64,000 nt of DNA from Viridibacterium silvisoli (GTDB taxonomy: Bacteria; Pseudomonadota; Gammaproteobacteria; Burkholderiales; Rhodocyclaceae). The position numbers and the translations under genes were made by a program. The notes under the pieces are model-generated. The model was not told the origin of the DNA and did no database searches. It was given only the letters and a program-made list of their open reading frames with translations. The stretch lies in contig NZ_JAYXHS010000001.1 of NCBI RefSeq assembly GCF_036017035.1, positions 434,001 to 498,000 on the forward strand, in the 5' to 3' direction. Positions 1 to 7,806 of the stretch are shown in pieces; the stretch's first letter is position 1; every line of letters begins with the position of its first letter.

Positions 1-113
1 AAAAACTCCGGTCCCAGGGTAGCGAGTTGTTCGCACACGCCCTGAAGCTTGGTCATGCCTTCAGGCGTCGCAGGCGGAAAGAACTCGATGCTGAAAGGTA
101 TCTTGTTGTTCAT
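1..113 (-). CDS. metF: 5,10-methylenetetrahydrofolate reductase, N-terminal fragment
   Basis: Only the first 37 codons are in the window; the gene runs off the left edge. The start reads MNNKIPFSIEFFPPATPEGM, which matches the FEFFPPKTPEG signature at the N-terminus of MetF. MetF reduces methylene-THF to methyl-THF, the methyl donor for methionine synthesis. A GGAAG ribosome site lies just upstream of the ATG. It follows ahcY by 55 bases on the same strand, so both genes probably sit under the SAH riboswitch, an arrangement known from betaproteobacteria. Identity rests on the conserved N-terminus alone. Confidence 0.9.
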   Translation of the reverse strand, partial: MNNKIPFSIEFFPPATPEGMTKLQGVCEQLATLGPEF

Positions 114-131
114 GTCTTGCTTCCGTCAGCA

Positions 132-159
132 AATACGCGCGCATCACTGCGCGCGTATT
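132..159 (-). other. Intercistronic hairpin between ahcY and metF
   Basis: Perfect 11-bp inverted repeat (AATACGCGCGC and its complement) with a 6-base loop in the short gap between the two genes. There is no proper T-run after it, so it is more likely an mRNA-stabilising or partial attenuation element than a full terminator. Confidence 0.5.
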
Positions 160-168
160 CACGATCCA

Positions 169-1584
169 TCAATACCGGTAGTGATCAGCCTTGTACGGAC
201 CTTCGACCGGCACACCGATGTAGGCAGCCTGATCCGGACGCAGCGTCGTCAGTTGCACGTTGAGCGTCTTGAGTTGCAGACGTGCGACCTTCTCGTCGAG
301 ATGCTTCGGCAGCGTGTAGACGCCGACCGGGTATTCGCCGGTCTTGGTGAACAGCTCGATCTGCGCGATGGTCTGGTTGGCGAACGACGAGGACATCACG
401 TAGCTCGGGTGGCCCGTGCCGCAGCCGAGGTTCACGAGGCGACCCTTGGCCAGCAGGATGATGCGCTTGCCGTCCGGGAAGATGACGTGATCGACCTGTG
501 GTTTGATCTCTTCCCACTGGTACTTCTCGAGCGAGGCGACGTCGATCTCGTTGTCGAAGTGACCGATGTTGCAGACGATGGCATTGTTCTTCATCACCTT
601 GAGGTGATCGTGGGTGATGACATTGAAGTTGCCGGTGGTCGTCACGAAGATGTCGGCCTTGTCAGCCGCATATTCCATGGTCACGACGCGGTAGCCTTCC
701 ATGGCGGCCTGGAGCGCGCAGATCGGGTCGATTTCGGTGACCCAGACTTGCGCCGACAGTGCGCGCAGCGCCTGTGCCGAGCCCTTGCCCACGTCGCCAT
801 AGCCAGCGACCACGGCGATCTTGCCGGCGATCATGACGTCGGTAGCGCGCTTGATGCCGTCAACCAGCGATTCGCGGCAGCCATACAGGTTGTCGAACTT
901 GGACTTGGTGACCGAGTCGTTGACGTTGATGGCCGGGAACTTGAGGTCGCCGCGCTGATGCATCTGGTACAGGCGATGCACGCCGGTGGTGGTCTCTTCG
1001 GTCACGCCCTTGATCTGCGCAAGGCGCGTCGAGTACCAGGTCGGGTCCGTCGCGACCTTGGCCTTGATGGCGGCAAACAGGATGGTCTCTTCTTCCGACT
1101 TCGGATCGGCGACAACAGACAGATCCTTCTCGGCCTTGGCACCAAGGTGCAGCAGCAGGGTCGCGTCGCCGCCGTCGTCGAGGATCATGTTGGAGTAGCC
1201 ACCGTCAGCCCATTCGAAGATGCGGTGCGTGTAGTCCCAGTAGTCGACGAGGGTTTCGCCCTTGACGGCGAAGACGGGGATCTGCGCAGCAGCGATGGCA
1301 GCAGCGGCGTGATCCTGTGTCGAGAAGATGTTGCACGATGCCCAGCGCACTTCGGCGCCCAGTGCCGTCAGCGTCTCGATGAGCACGGCGGTCTGGATGG
1401 TCATGTGCAACGAGCCGGTGATGCGCGCGCCCTTGAGCGGCTGAGTCTTCGCGAACTCTTCGCGAATGGCCATCAGGCCCGGCATTTCGGTTTCGGCGAT
1501 CTTGATCTCTTTGCGGCCCCAGTCGGCCAGCTTCAGATCGGCAATGACGTAATCATTGAAAGATGGATTTGCCACAGCGTTCAT
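169..1584 (-). CDS. ahcY: Adenosylhomocysteinase (SAH hydrolase)
   Basis: 471 aa, normal length for the bacterial family. It hydrolyses S-adenosylhomocysteine to adenosine and homocysteine, removing the inhibitor left by SAM-dependent methylation. Visible family features are the substrate-domain block SLHMTIQTAVLIETL, the NAD-binding glycine motif GYGDVGKGSAQ and the C-terminal PYKADHYRY ending. An ATG 14 codons further upstream is possible, but MNAVANPSFNDYV has an AGGAG ribosome site 6 bases before it. It is the first gene of a probable ahcY-metF operon, preceded by a promoter and a SAH riboswitch, so expression should rise when SAH accumulates. Confidence 0.97.
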   Translation of the reverse strand: MNAVANPSFNDYVIADLKLADWGRKEIKIAETEMPGLMAIREEFAKTQPLKGARITGSLHMTIQTAVLIETLTALGAEVRWASCNIFSTQDHAAAAIAAAQIPVFAVKGETLVDYWDYTHRIFEWADGGYSNMILDDGGDATLLLHLGAKAEKDLSVVADPKSEEETILFAAIKAKVATDPTWYSTRLAQIKGVTEETTTGVHRLYQMHQRGDLKFPAINVNDSVTKSKFDNLYGCRESLVDGIKRATDVMIAGKIAVVAGYGDVGKGSAQALRALSAQVWVTEIDPICALQAAMEGYRVVTMEYAADKADIFVTTTGNFNVITHDHLKVMKNNAIVCNIGHFDNEIDVASLEKYQWEEIKPQVDHVIFPDGKRIILLAKGRLVNLGCGTGHPSYVMSSSFANQTIAQIELFTKTGEYPVGVYTLPKHLDEKVARLQLKTLNVQLTTLRPDQAAYIGVPVEGPYKADHYRY

Positions 1585-1660
1585 TGTTAGCTCCTTGAAC
1601 GTATGGCCGGAGGGAGAGGTGTGCACTTCTCACCGTCTTCCCGTGTCCGGCACGGTTGAA

Positions 1661-1771
1661 CAGGTGAGCGCAGTTGAATCTTGCCGGCCTCATTGAGCAA
1701 ACTCATTGAGCAAATAAACTGCCGGGTTCCGAGCCTGGAATGCCTGAACGACATCTCGCAGCGCCCCTCGG
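1661..1771 (-). promoter_or_regulatory. SAH riboswitch (ahcY leader)
   Basis: The leader carries the hallmarks of the S-adenosylhomocysteine riboswitch. CCGAGGGGCGCTGC starts at 1771. Its CCGAG pairs with CTCGG (1733-1729), which ends the typical CCAGGCTCGG block. The GGGCGC segment (1766-1761) can pair with GCGCTC (1671-1666) in the downstream AACTGCGCTCACC, with one G-U pair, giving the diagnostic pseudoknot. The region between them holds an extra 5-bp hairpin (CCGGC with GCCGG) containing a tandem 13-base repeat. It lies between a promoter and ahcY, as expected. This class is an ON switch for SAH recycling in beta- and gammaproteobacteria. Confidence 0.93.
1689..1714 (-). repeat. Two perfect tandem copies of a 13-bp unit inside the SAH riboswitch
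   Basis: On the riboswitch strand the unit TTTGCTCAATGAG occurs twice with no spacer (1714-1702 and 1701-1689). It sits in the loop of the accessory hairpin between the ligand-binding core and the 3' pseudoknot strand, where the family tolerates length variation. Confidence 0.85.
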
Positions 1772-1781
1772 AGAGATGCGG

Positions 1782-1810
1782 ATTATACGGAGAAAGTGCC
1801 CGGCTGGCAC
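1782..1810 (-). promoter_or_regulatory. Predicted sigma-70 promoter of ahcY
   Basis: A perfect -10 box TATAAT (1787-1782) lies 17 bases from a weak -35 GTGCCA (1810-1805). The predicted start would be about 1775, a few bases before the first conserved riboswitch helix at 1771, so the transcript begins almost exactly with the riboswitch. Confidence 0.75.
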
Positions 1811-1926
1811 CCCCGGAGTACCCCTGCCTGGCGGCGCCAAGCTGGCCCGCTGGGCTGACGGAATGCAGGGCGCTATAGTCGCGAGCTGCAGAACGTTGCC
1901 CAGCGCCCCTAATCCCGGAGTTTTTC

Positions 1927-3900
1927 GTGACAGACCCCGATTACGATCAAGACAACACTACACACAGCCATCTGGCATCTCCGACCGGCCCCGCAGAGCT
2001 GGTTGTCGAAGTAGACACGAGCCTCGAAGAACGCGTAGCGCTTTTGCGCGCAAGCGGCGCACGCTTGAAGCCGACCGGGGAAAGCGGCCTGCGCCCGCAG
2101 AACCTGCTGGTCATGCTGCTGTGCTGGGCCGTGATCGGCGGGGGCATCAGCCAGCTCAAAACCTGGCCAATGCTCGGCATGGTGATCATCCTCGCGGGCG
2201 TCCTCGTCACGGTCTTGTTGGCCAGCCGCCAGCGCTTCCTGCTGCTGGCGCGCAAGACGGCTGCGCAATATCGCATCGCCGTGCAGCCCGACGGGCTCTT
2301 CCTGACGAGCGACAACGGCGATAGCCGCATTCCGTGGTCTGCCGTAGAGAGCATCGAATCGCGTGTGCAGGTAACCCTGATTTTCCTGCGCAACTATCAC
2401 GGCCTGTCCATCCCGCATCGCTGCTTCGCCAGCGAAGCAGCACGCGAGGAGTTTGTCGCAGCGCTCGGACAGCACGCAACGACAGCCACACATGTGACCG
2501 CTGCCCCGGTCGCGGTCGAGCCCACGCAAACCTCGTTCTTCCGCCCCCTCGTCGACAACCTGCTCGCAGGCCTGCTGCTGCTCTGCCTGCGGCGTAGCGC
2601 GACGCGTCACCTGCACGCATCAGTGCCACAGCTGGTGGGGCTGGTGACCATCCCCATCCTCGCAGGATTGGCGAGCGACCTGCTGCGCGCGGGCCTGGAC
2701 GGCAGCTTCAATGGCTACGCCTTGACCGGCAGCCTGTATGGCCCACCCTGGCTGCTGCTGGCTGCGTGGCTTGCCGCACGCATTGCCGACAATCCATCGA
2801 CCGCCTTGCGCGCCGCAGTCGGCGTGCAGGCCATGTGGTGCTGGATGGCGGTGCTTGCGCAGGGCCTCGGCTTCCTGCCGGAAACTGCCTGGCAGACGCT
2901 CGGCAGCGCTGCGATGCTGGTCTGGTGGTTTCCGTTTGCATACGGCATGTTCGCGACCGTGCCGGCACTGGTGCGCAGTACTGACATGCCGCCGGAGCAA
3001 CGCGTAGGCGCCATCCTGATCGTCATGTGCCTGCTGGCCCTGCCGATGTTCCTGGTGCCACGCAACCAGCCGATGTGGGTCGCCAATGAACACGAGCCGG
3101 AATCCACCGCCGAACAGCGCGAGCGCTGGGAAGCGCCGACCCGCGAAGCCATCCTCTACAGCCAGCCGCGCCTGCTCGCCGAAGCGATGGCACAGGTCAA
3201 ACCCGGTCAGCCGGGCAAGCCCGAACTGTTCCTGCTGTCCCTTGGCGGACATGGCAGCCAGGACGTGTTCATGCGCGAAGTGAAGAGCGTGAACCAGTTG
3301 TTTGCGGAGCGCTTCGGCACGGCTGGCCACAGCGCCGTACTGCTCAACAACCCGACTACCCTGAATGAATATCCGCTGGCCAGCGTGACGGCACTGGACG
3401 AAGCCCTGCACGGCATCGGCGAGCGCATGAATCGCGACGAGGACGTCCTGCTGCTGTTCATGACCTCACATGGCGGCGATGACTTCCGCTTCGACATCAG
3501 CATGTGGCCGTTCAAGTTCGACGATCTCACGCCGCAACGCCTCAAGACGGCGCTGGACAAGGCCGGCATCCGTCATCGCGTAGTCATCGTGTCGTCGTGC
3601 TACTCGGGCGGTTTCGTACCGCCGCTGGCCGATGCCAACACCTGGGTGATGACGGCGGCGCGCGCCGATCGCAACTCGCACGGTTGCAGCCATGAAGCGG
3701 ACTGGACTTTCTTCGGACGCGCTTTCTTCGATGAAGCGCTGCGCAAGACGCGCTCGCTCGAAGAAGCATTCGACATGGCAAAACAAGCCATTGCCGAGCG
3801 TGAGAAAGCAGAAGGACTGACGCCGTCGGAGCCGCAGGTGGGCGGCGGGGAAACTGTGAAGCCGCTGTTGCGGCGGATTACACAGGCATCGGGAAGCTAA
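1927..3900 (+). CDS. Membrane-anchored C13-family (legumain/caspase-like) cysteine peptidase
   Basis: 657 aa with a GTG start 6 bases after a CCGGAG ribosome site. Residues 58-100 form two hydrophobic segments, and several further membrane segments follow at about 200-385. The C-terminal third is soluble and carries the clan CD peptidase pattern: a GGHGSQDVF block, the catalytic His in TSHGGDD (His515) and the catalytic Cys in SSCYSGGF (Cys558). This fits the bacterial peptidase C13 family related to legumain. Substrate and role are not known to me. It is divergent from ahcY and convergent with the HD-GYP gene, so it probably stands alone. Confidence 0.85.
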   Translation: MTDPDYDQDNTTHSHLASPTGPAELVVEVDTSLEERVALLRASGARLKPTGESGLRPQNLLVMLLCWAVIGGGISQLKTWPMLGMVIILAGVLVTVLLASRQRFLLLARKTAAQYRIAVQPDGLFLTSDNGDSRIPWSAVESIESRVQVTLIFLRNYHGLSIPHRCFASEAAREEFVAALGQHATTATHVTAAPVAVEPTQTSFFRPLVDNLLAGLLLLCLRRSATRHLHASVPQLVGLVTIPILAGLASDLLRAGLDGSFNGYALTGSLYGPPWLLLAAWLAARIADNPSTALRAAVGVQAMWCWMAVLAQGLGFLPETAWQTLGSAAMLVWWFPFAYGMFATVPALVRSTDMPPEQRVGAILIVMCLLALPMFLVPRNQPMWVANEHEPESTAEQRERWEAPTREAILYSQPRLLAEAMAQVKPGQPGKPELFLLSLGGHGSQDVFMREVKSVNQLFAERFGTAGHSAVLLNNPTTLNEYPLASVTALDEALHGIGERMNRDEDVLLLFMTSHGGDDFRFDISMWPFKFDDLTPQRLKTALDKAGIRHRVVIVSSCYSGGFVPPLADANTWVMTAARADRNSHGCSHEADWTFFGRAFFDEALRKTRSLEEAFDMAKQAIAEREKAEGLTPSEPQVGGGETVKPLLRRITQASGS

Positions 3901-3906
3901 GGACGC

Positions 3907-5151
3907 TCAGGCCGGCACGCCAGCGCTGTTCATCCACAACGAATCCAGATCGGCGAACTTCCAGGTGTCCGGATCTTCGCGGCTGGCGATACCGTCACCC
4001 GTCGTCTTGTCTGACAGATCGAGGCGCAGGGGCTCGAAGCGCGCCTTGCGCTGGGTGGAGTAGAAGGCCAGCACGATGGGCGCCAGCAGCGAGCTCTGCG
4101 ACTGCTCGGCAACGACAGCAATGCGGCCCGAGTGCAGGCGCACCAGCGAGCCGATGGGGTAGATGCCGAGGCTGCGCACAAAGGCATGGAATACGGACTC
4201 GTCGAAATGCCCCTTGCACCACTCCGTCATCTTGCGCAGTGATTCGGCCGGATCCCAGCCGCGCTTGTAAGGGCGATTCGAGGTGATCGCGTCGTACACA
4301 TCACACACCGCGCCCATGCGCGCGAGCAGGCTGATCTGCTCGCCCGCCAGCTTGTGCGGGTAGCCCGAGCCGTCCATTTTCTCGTGATGGTGCAGACAGA
4401 CGTCCAGCGCGGCCTCGCTCACGCCAGTCCCTTCGAGCAACATGCGATAGCCTGCTTCGGGATGCGCACGCACGACATCAAACTCACCATCGGTCAGACG
4501 CCCGGGCTTGTTGAGAATCTCGTTCGGTATATGCATCTTGCCTATGTCGTGCAGCAAGCCAGCCATGCCGGCGTCGCGCACCTGTGTATCGTCGAGGCGC
4601 AGTTGTCGCGCCAGCGAAATCATCAGTGCACACACTGCAACGGAATGCATATAGGTGTAGTCGTCGCTGGTTTTCAGGCGAGCGAGACTGATCAGGGCCC
4701 CAGGGTTGCGGAAGACCGAGGCCGAGATTTCCTCGACGAGGGACACCGCTCCGGTTGCATCGAGGGCACGCCCCATGCGCGCTTCGGAAAACATCGTTGC
4801 GACCGCGTCGCGCGTCCGGTCACAGATGCGCGCGGCGCGCTGCATCTCTTCGGCCATGGAACAGCGCTCGAGCGACAGGGCGCCGTCATCAATGGCAGCC
4901 AGCTCCTGGTCCGTAACGCGGTCCGACTCGGGCTTGGTCAGCGCCTGCGGCTCGGCCTCGGGCTCGACGTCGAGCCCCGCGCTGGTGTCGATCCAAGCCT
5001 CGCGCACCCCGCTCTTGCGGATGCGGTCCAGCTCCTTCTCCTGCGCAATGAGGAATGAGGAACGCCAGAACGGATGTTCGAGCCAGGAGCCGCAAAGCTC
5101 ATGGAGATACATACCGATGCGAAGCTGATCGACCCTGATGCGTTTGAGCAT
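3907..5151 (-). CDS. DUF3391 plus HD-GYP domain protein, probable cyclic-di-GMP phosphodiesterase
   Basis: 414 aa, cytosolic. The N-terminus (MLKRIRVDQLRIGMYLHEL) is the DUF3391 module commonly joined to HD-GYP. The HD pair is His201-Asp202 in LLHDIGKMHIP, followed by HHHEKMDGSGYP, which contains the GYP motif (about 262-265). The metal-binding residues look intact, so it should hydrolyse cyclic-di-GMP to GMP. A second DUF3391/HD-GYP gene occurs at 18.9 kb. It lies 3' to 3' with the C13 peptidase gene and upstream of nothing on its own strand, so it is probably monocistronic. Confidence 0.92.
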   Translation of the reverse strand: MLKRIRVDQLRIGMYLHELCGSWLEHPFWRSSFLIAQEKELDRIRKSGVREAWIDTSAGLDVEPEAEPQALTKPESDRVTDQELAAIDDGALSLERCSMAEEMQRAARICDRTRDAVATMFSEARMGRALDATGAVSLVEEISASVFRNPGALISLARLKTSDDYTYMHSVAVCALMISLARQLRLDDTQVRDAGMAGLLHDIGKMHIPNEILNKPGRLTDGEFDVVRAHPEAGYRMLLEGTGVSEAALDVCLHHHEKMDGSGYPHKLAGEQISLLARMGAVCDVYDAITSNRPYKRGWDPAESLRKMTEWCKGHFDESVFHAFVRSLGIYPIGSLVRLHSGRIAVVAEQSQSSLLAPIVLAFYSTQRKARFEPLRLDLSDKTTGDGIASREDPDTWKFADLDSLWMNSAGVPA

Positions 5152-5280
5152 GGCCCCGATTGAACAAGATTATGTGGGCGCAGCACATACCCCGCAGCAT
5201 GCCGCGCATCCCTTTGTTCATAACGGCGACGCCGGCCCGAACTTGACCGGACACGGCGGGTCCAACAGGTGAAAACACGT

Positions 5281-5309
5281 AAAAAAGGCCGCTTGCAGCG
5301 GCCTTTTTT
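5281..5309 (-). terminator. Rho-independent terminator after metK
   Basis: A-run, a 6-bp GC core (GGCCGC/GCGGCC), a 5-base loop and a T-run form a near-symmetric hairpin (AAAAAAGGCCGC with its complement). It lies about 60 bases past the metK stop and could work in both directions. Confidence 0.9.
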
Positions 5310-5367
5310 GTTGCAGAGTGTTTCGTGTCGATTCCTCGTGACACGACTTCATCTGCCCTTCCCGGTC

Positions 5368-6534
5368 TTAGAGACCTGCGTCAGCGCGAATCGCGGCCGC
5401 CTTGTTCGTGCTTTCCCAGGTGAACTCGGGCTCGTCACGGCCAAAGTGACCATACGCGGCAGTCTTCGAATAAATCGGACGCAGCAGATCGAGCGACTGG
5501 ATGATGCCTTTTGGACGCAGATCAAAGTGGCGTTCGATCAGGGCAACGATCTTGTCGTCCGCAATCTTGCCCGTACCGAAAGTATTGACCGACAGCGACA
5601 CTGGCTTGGCCACGCCAATGGCGTAGGCAACCTGTACTTCAATACGATCAGCCACTCCGGCTGCGACCAGGTTCTTGGCAACGTGACGCGCAGCATAAGC
5701 AGCCGAACGGTCCACCTTCGATGGATCCTTGCCCGAGAACGCGCCGCCGCCGTGACGGCCCATGCCGCCGTAGCTGTCGACGATGATCTTGCGACCGGTC
5801 AGGCCGCAATCGCCGTGCGGGCCGCCGATAACGAAACGCCCTGTCGGGTTAACCAGGTAACGCACGTTGCCGGTAATGAGCTCCTTCGGCAGCACCGGCT
5901 TGATGATTTCTTCGATCACCGCCTCGGACAGCTGAGCGTGCGAAACGTCCGGGCTGTGCTGGGTCGACACGACAACGGTGTCGATGGCGACCGGCTTGTT
6001 GTCTACATACTTGACCGTCAGCTGGCTCTTCGCGTCCGGACGCAGCCATGGCAGGCGGCCGTCCTTACGCACTTCAGCCTGGCGCTGCATGATGCGGTGC
6101 GCATAGTAGATCGGCAGCGGCATGAGGCTGGGGGTCTCGTTGCTGGCGTAGCCGAACATCAGGCCCTGGTCGCCCGCGCCCTGGTCGAGATCGATGCCCT
6201 CGCCTTCGTTGACGCCCGCAGCGATATCGCTGGACTGGCGATTGATGGCCGTCAGGATCGCGCAACTCTTGTAGTCGAAACCGATATCGGAGTTGTCGTA
6301 GCCAATGCGGCGCACGGTGTCCTGTGCGATCTCACGGTAGTTGATGTGCGAATTGGTGGTGATTTCACCCGAGATCACGACGAGGCCGGTGGACACCAGC
6401 GTTTCGCAGGCCACACGGCCGCGCGGGTCGACGGCGAGAATCGCGTCCAGCACCGCATCGGAAATCTGGTCCGCAACCTTGTCTGGATGGCCTTCCGAGA
6501 CCGACTCGGAAGAGAAGAGGAATTCATTGCTCAT
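5368..6534 (-). CDS. metK: S-adenosylmethionine synthetase
   Basis: 388 aa, normal for MetK. It makes SAM from methionine and ATP in the cytosol. The N-terminus FSSESVSEGHPDKVADQISD is diagnostic, and the second conserved block GGGAFSGKDPSKVDRSAAY is intact. The start ATG follows CAGGAG at good spacing. The leader from the predicted promoter at about 6707-6736 is about 165 nt long and contains a strong terminator-like hairpin directly before the ribosome site, suggesting premature termination control. A terminator follows the gene. It is divergent from the acyltransferase pair. Confidence 0.98.
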   Translation of the reverse strand: MSNEFLFSSESVSEGHPDKVADQISDAVLDAILAVDPRGRVACETLVSTGLVVISGEITTNSHINYREIAQDTVRRIGYDNSDIGFDYKSCAILTAINRQSSDIAAGVNEGEGIDLDQGAGDQGLMFGYASNETPSLMPLPIYYAHRIMQRQAEVRKDGRLPWLRPDAKSQLTVKYVDNKPVAIDTVVVSTQHSPDVSHAQLSEAVIEEIIKPVLPKELITGNVRYLVNPTGRFVIGGPHGDCGLTGRKIIVDSYGGMGRHGGGAFSGKDPSKVDRSAAYAARHVAKNLVAAGVADRIEVQVAYAIGVAKPVSLSVNTFGTGKIADDKIVALIERHFDLRPKGIIQSLDLLRPIYSKTAAYGHFGRDEPEFTWESTNKAAAIRADAGL

Positions 6535-6552
6535 ATGTCTGCTCCTGAAACG

Positions 6553-6591
6553 AAAAACCCCGGAATCATCGGCGCGGCCGACTCCGGGGTT
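6553..6591 (-). terminator. Terminator-like hairpin in the metK leader (possible attenuator)
   Basis: On the metK strand AACCCCGGA (6591-6583) pairs with TCCGGGGTT (6564-6556), with an inner CGGC/GCCG stem, and is followed by TTTTT. It ends about 10 bases before the metK ribosome site. An upstream segment, GCGGCCAGACT (6663-6653), is complementary (with one bulge) to AGTCGGCCGC (6583-6574) inside this hairpin, so an alternative antiterminator fold is possible. The hairpin is seen directly; its regulatory function is inferred. Confidence 0.65.
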
Positions 6592-6631
6592 CGAGCGGAC
6601 GACGCTTTAGCAGCATTTCGGCATGACCAGT

Positions 6632-6658
6632 CAGACCTCATGTTCAACAATGAGTCTG
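6632..6658 (-). promoter_or_regulatory. Upstream hairpin in the metK leader
   Basis: CAGACTCAT (6658-6650) pairs with ATGAGGTCTG (6641-6632) apart from one bulged base, with an 8-base loop. Its 5' arm overlaps the segment that could pair with the downstream terminator, so the two folds would exclude each other. Confidence 0.5.
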
Positions 6659-6706
6659 GCCGCTCGGCCCACGCCCTGCAAGTTGTCTTTAACTCGGCGA
6701 GGGCGA

Positions 6707-6736
6707 ATTGTACCCCGGCGTCGATATGCTGCTCAA
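6707..6736 (-). promoter_or_regulatory. Predicted metK promoter
   Basis: -35 TTGAGC (6736-6731), an 18-base spacer and -10 TACAAT (6712-6707) on the metK strand. It places the transcript start near 6700 and gives a leader of about 165 nt. Confidence 0.6.
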
Positions 6737-6804
6737 GCCGCCGCCCTGCGCCAACGCAAGGCGCCTGAAATCAGTTGGCTACCGTGGCACGCCATTGAAT
6801 TAAA

Positions 6805-7806
6805 ATGCCTCAGCAGCGATTGCTCGCCAGCCAGCAAGCGCCCGAGACGAACCAGACACTCATTGCCCCTGCACCGCACTTGCCCACGCACTCATCCGCA
6901 TTGATTTCGAGCCTGTTCCGCTGGCTTGGCCGTTTCTCGCTTCCCACCCTGCATCGTCTGGGAGCCATCGGCGGTCTATTGACCTACCGCTTCTCGGGTC
7001 GCTACCGCCTGCGCATGCGTGACAATATGGCGCTCGGCTTGCAGCGCCCGCCTACGTCCGGCGAACTGCGCGAAGCCGCCATGGAAACTGGCCGCATGAT
7101 GTTCGAGTTGCCGTACATCTGGCAGCAGCCACTGGCAAAGGTGCTCGGCCATGTCATCGAGGTCGAGGGCTGGGAGAAAGTCGAAGCCCTGCGAGCAGAA
7201 GGCCGCGCGGTGCTCGCGCTGACGCCTCACCTGGGCTGTTTCGAGATCATTTCGCTCTACATCGGCGAACGCATGCCGATGACCGTTCTCTACCGCCCGC
7301 CGAAGCAAAGCGTCATCGAACCCATCCTGCGTGCCGGGCGCGAACAAGGTCACATCAAGCTCGCCCCGGCCGATCTCGGCGGCGTGCGACGCCTCATCAA
7401 GGCCTTGCGCCAGGGCGAAGCCACGGGCCTGCTACCAGACCAGGCGCCGGGCAATGGCGAGGGTCAATGGTCGCCTTTCTTCGGCAAGCCGGCTTACACC
7501 ATGACCCTGGCCGCCCGACTCTCCGAAGTCCAGAATGCTGCCGTCCTGCTGTTCTGGGGCGAGCGCATCATCGGCCGAGGCTGGCGCATCCAGGTTCTTG
7601 AGCCACACGAGGCCATAACCGGCACACTGGAAGAACGCGTGCACCTCATCAACCGCAATATCGAAAGAGTCATCCAGCGCCGCCCGACGCAATACCTGTG
7701 GGGCTACAACCGCTACAAGGTACCGGCGGGCGTGGCAGCACCGGACGCCTCCGCAGACATTGCATCCAGCGCTGCTTCGGCAACGCCACAACGGCCCGCA
7801 CAGTGA
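6805..7806 (+). CDS. LpxL/HtrB-type lipid A acyltransferase, first of two
   Basis: Up to 333 aa. Late acyltransferases of this family move an acyl chain onto the lipid A precursor at the inner membrane. The N-terminal hydrophobic stretch (about residues 33-55) and the catalytic HX4E-type motif in TPHLGCFE fit the family, as does the GLLPDQAPGNGEG block. The start is uncertain: the ATG at 6805 has no ribosome site, and a TTG at 6901 (LISSLFRWL) would give a more typical N-terminus. It overlaps the next acyltransferase gene by 4 bases, so the two are co-translated. It is divergent from metK. Confidence 0.9.
   Translation: MPQQRLLASQQAPETNQTLIAPAPHLPTHSSALISSLFRWLGRFSLPTLHRLGAIGGLLTYRFSGRYRLRMRDNMALGLQRPPTSGELREAAMETGRMMFELPYIWQQPLAKVLGHVIEVEGWEKVEALRAEGRAVLALTPHLGCFEIISLYIGERMPMTVLYRPPKQSVIEPILRAGREQGHIKLAPADLGGVRRLIKALRQGEATGLLPDQAPGNGEGQWSPFFGKPAYTMTLAARLSEVQNAAVLLFWGERIIGRGWRIQVLEPHEAITGTLEERVHLINRNIERVIQRRPTQYLWGYNRYKVPAGVAAPDASADIASSAASATPQRPAQ

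Noticed and set aside
49..1590. A 513-codon open frame on the plus strand opposite ahcY
   Set aside because: It is the antisense shadow of a highly conserved gene in GC-rich DNA, with no ribosome site and no recognisable domains.
6535..6712. Calling the metK leader a SAM-II or SAM/SAH riboswitch
   Set aside because: A GCTAAAG stretch loosely recalls SAM-II, but the other conserved elements could not be found by eye, so only an unclassified attenuator is claimed.
5269..6768. A 499-codon open frame on the plus strand opposite metK
   Set aside because: Antisense shadow of metK; it also runs through the metK terminator and leader hairpin.
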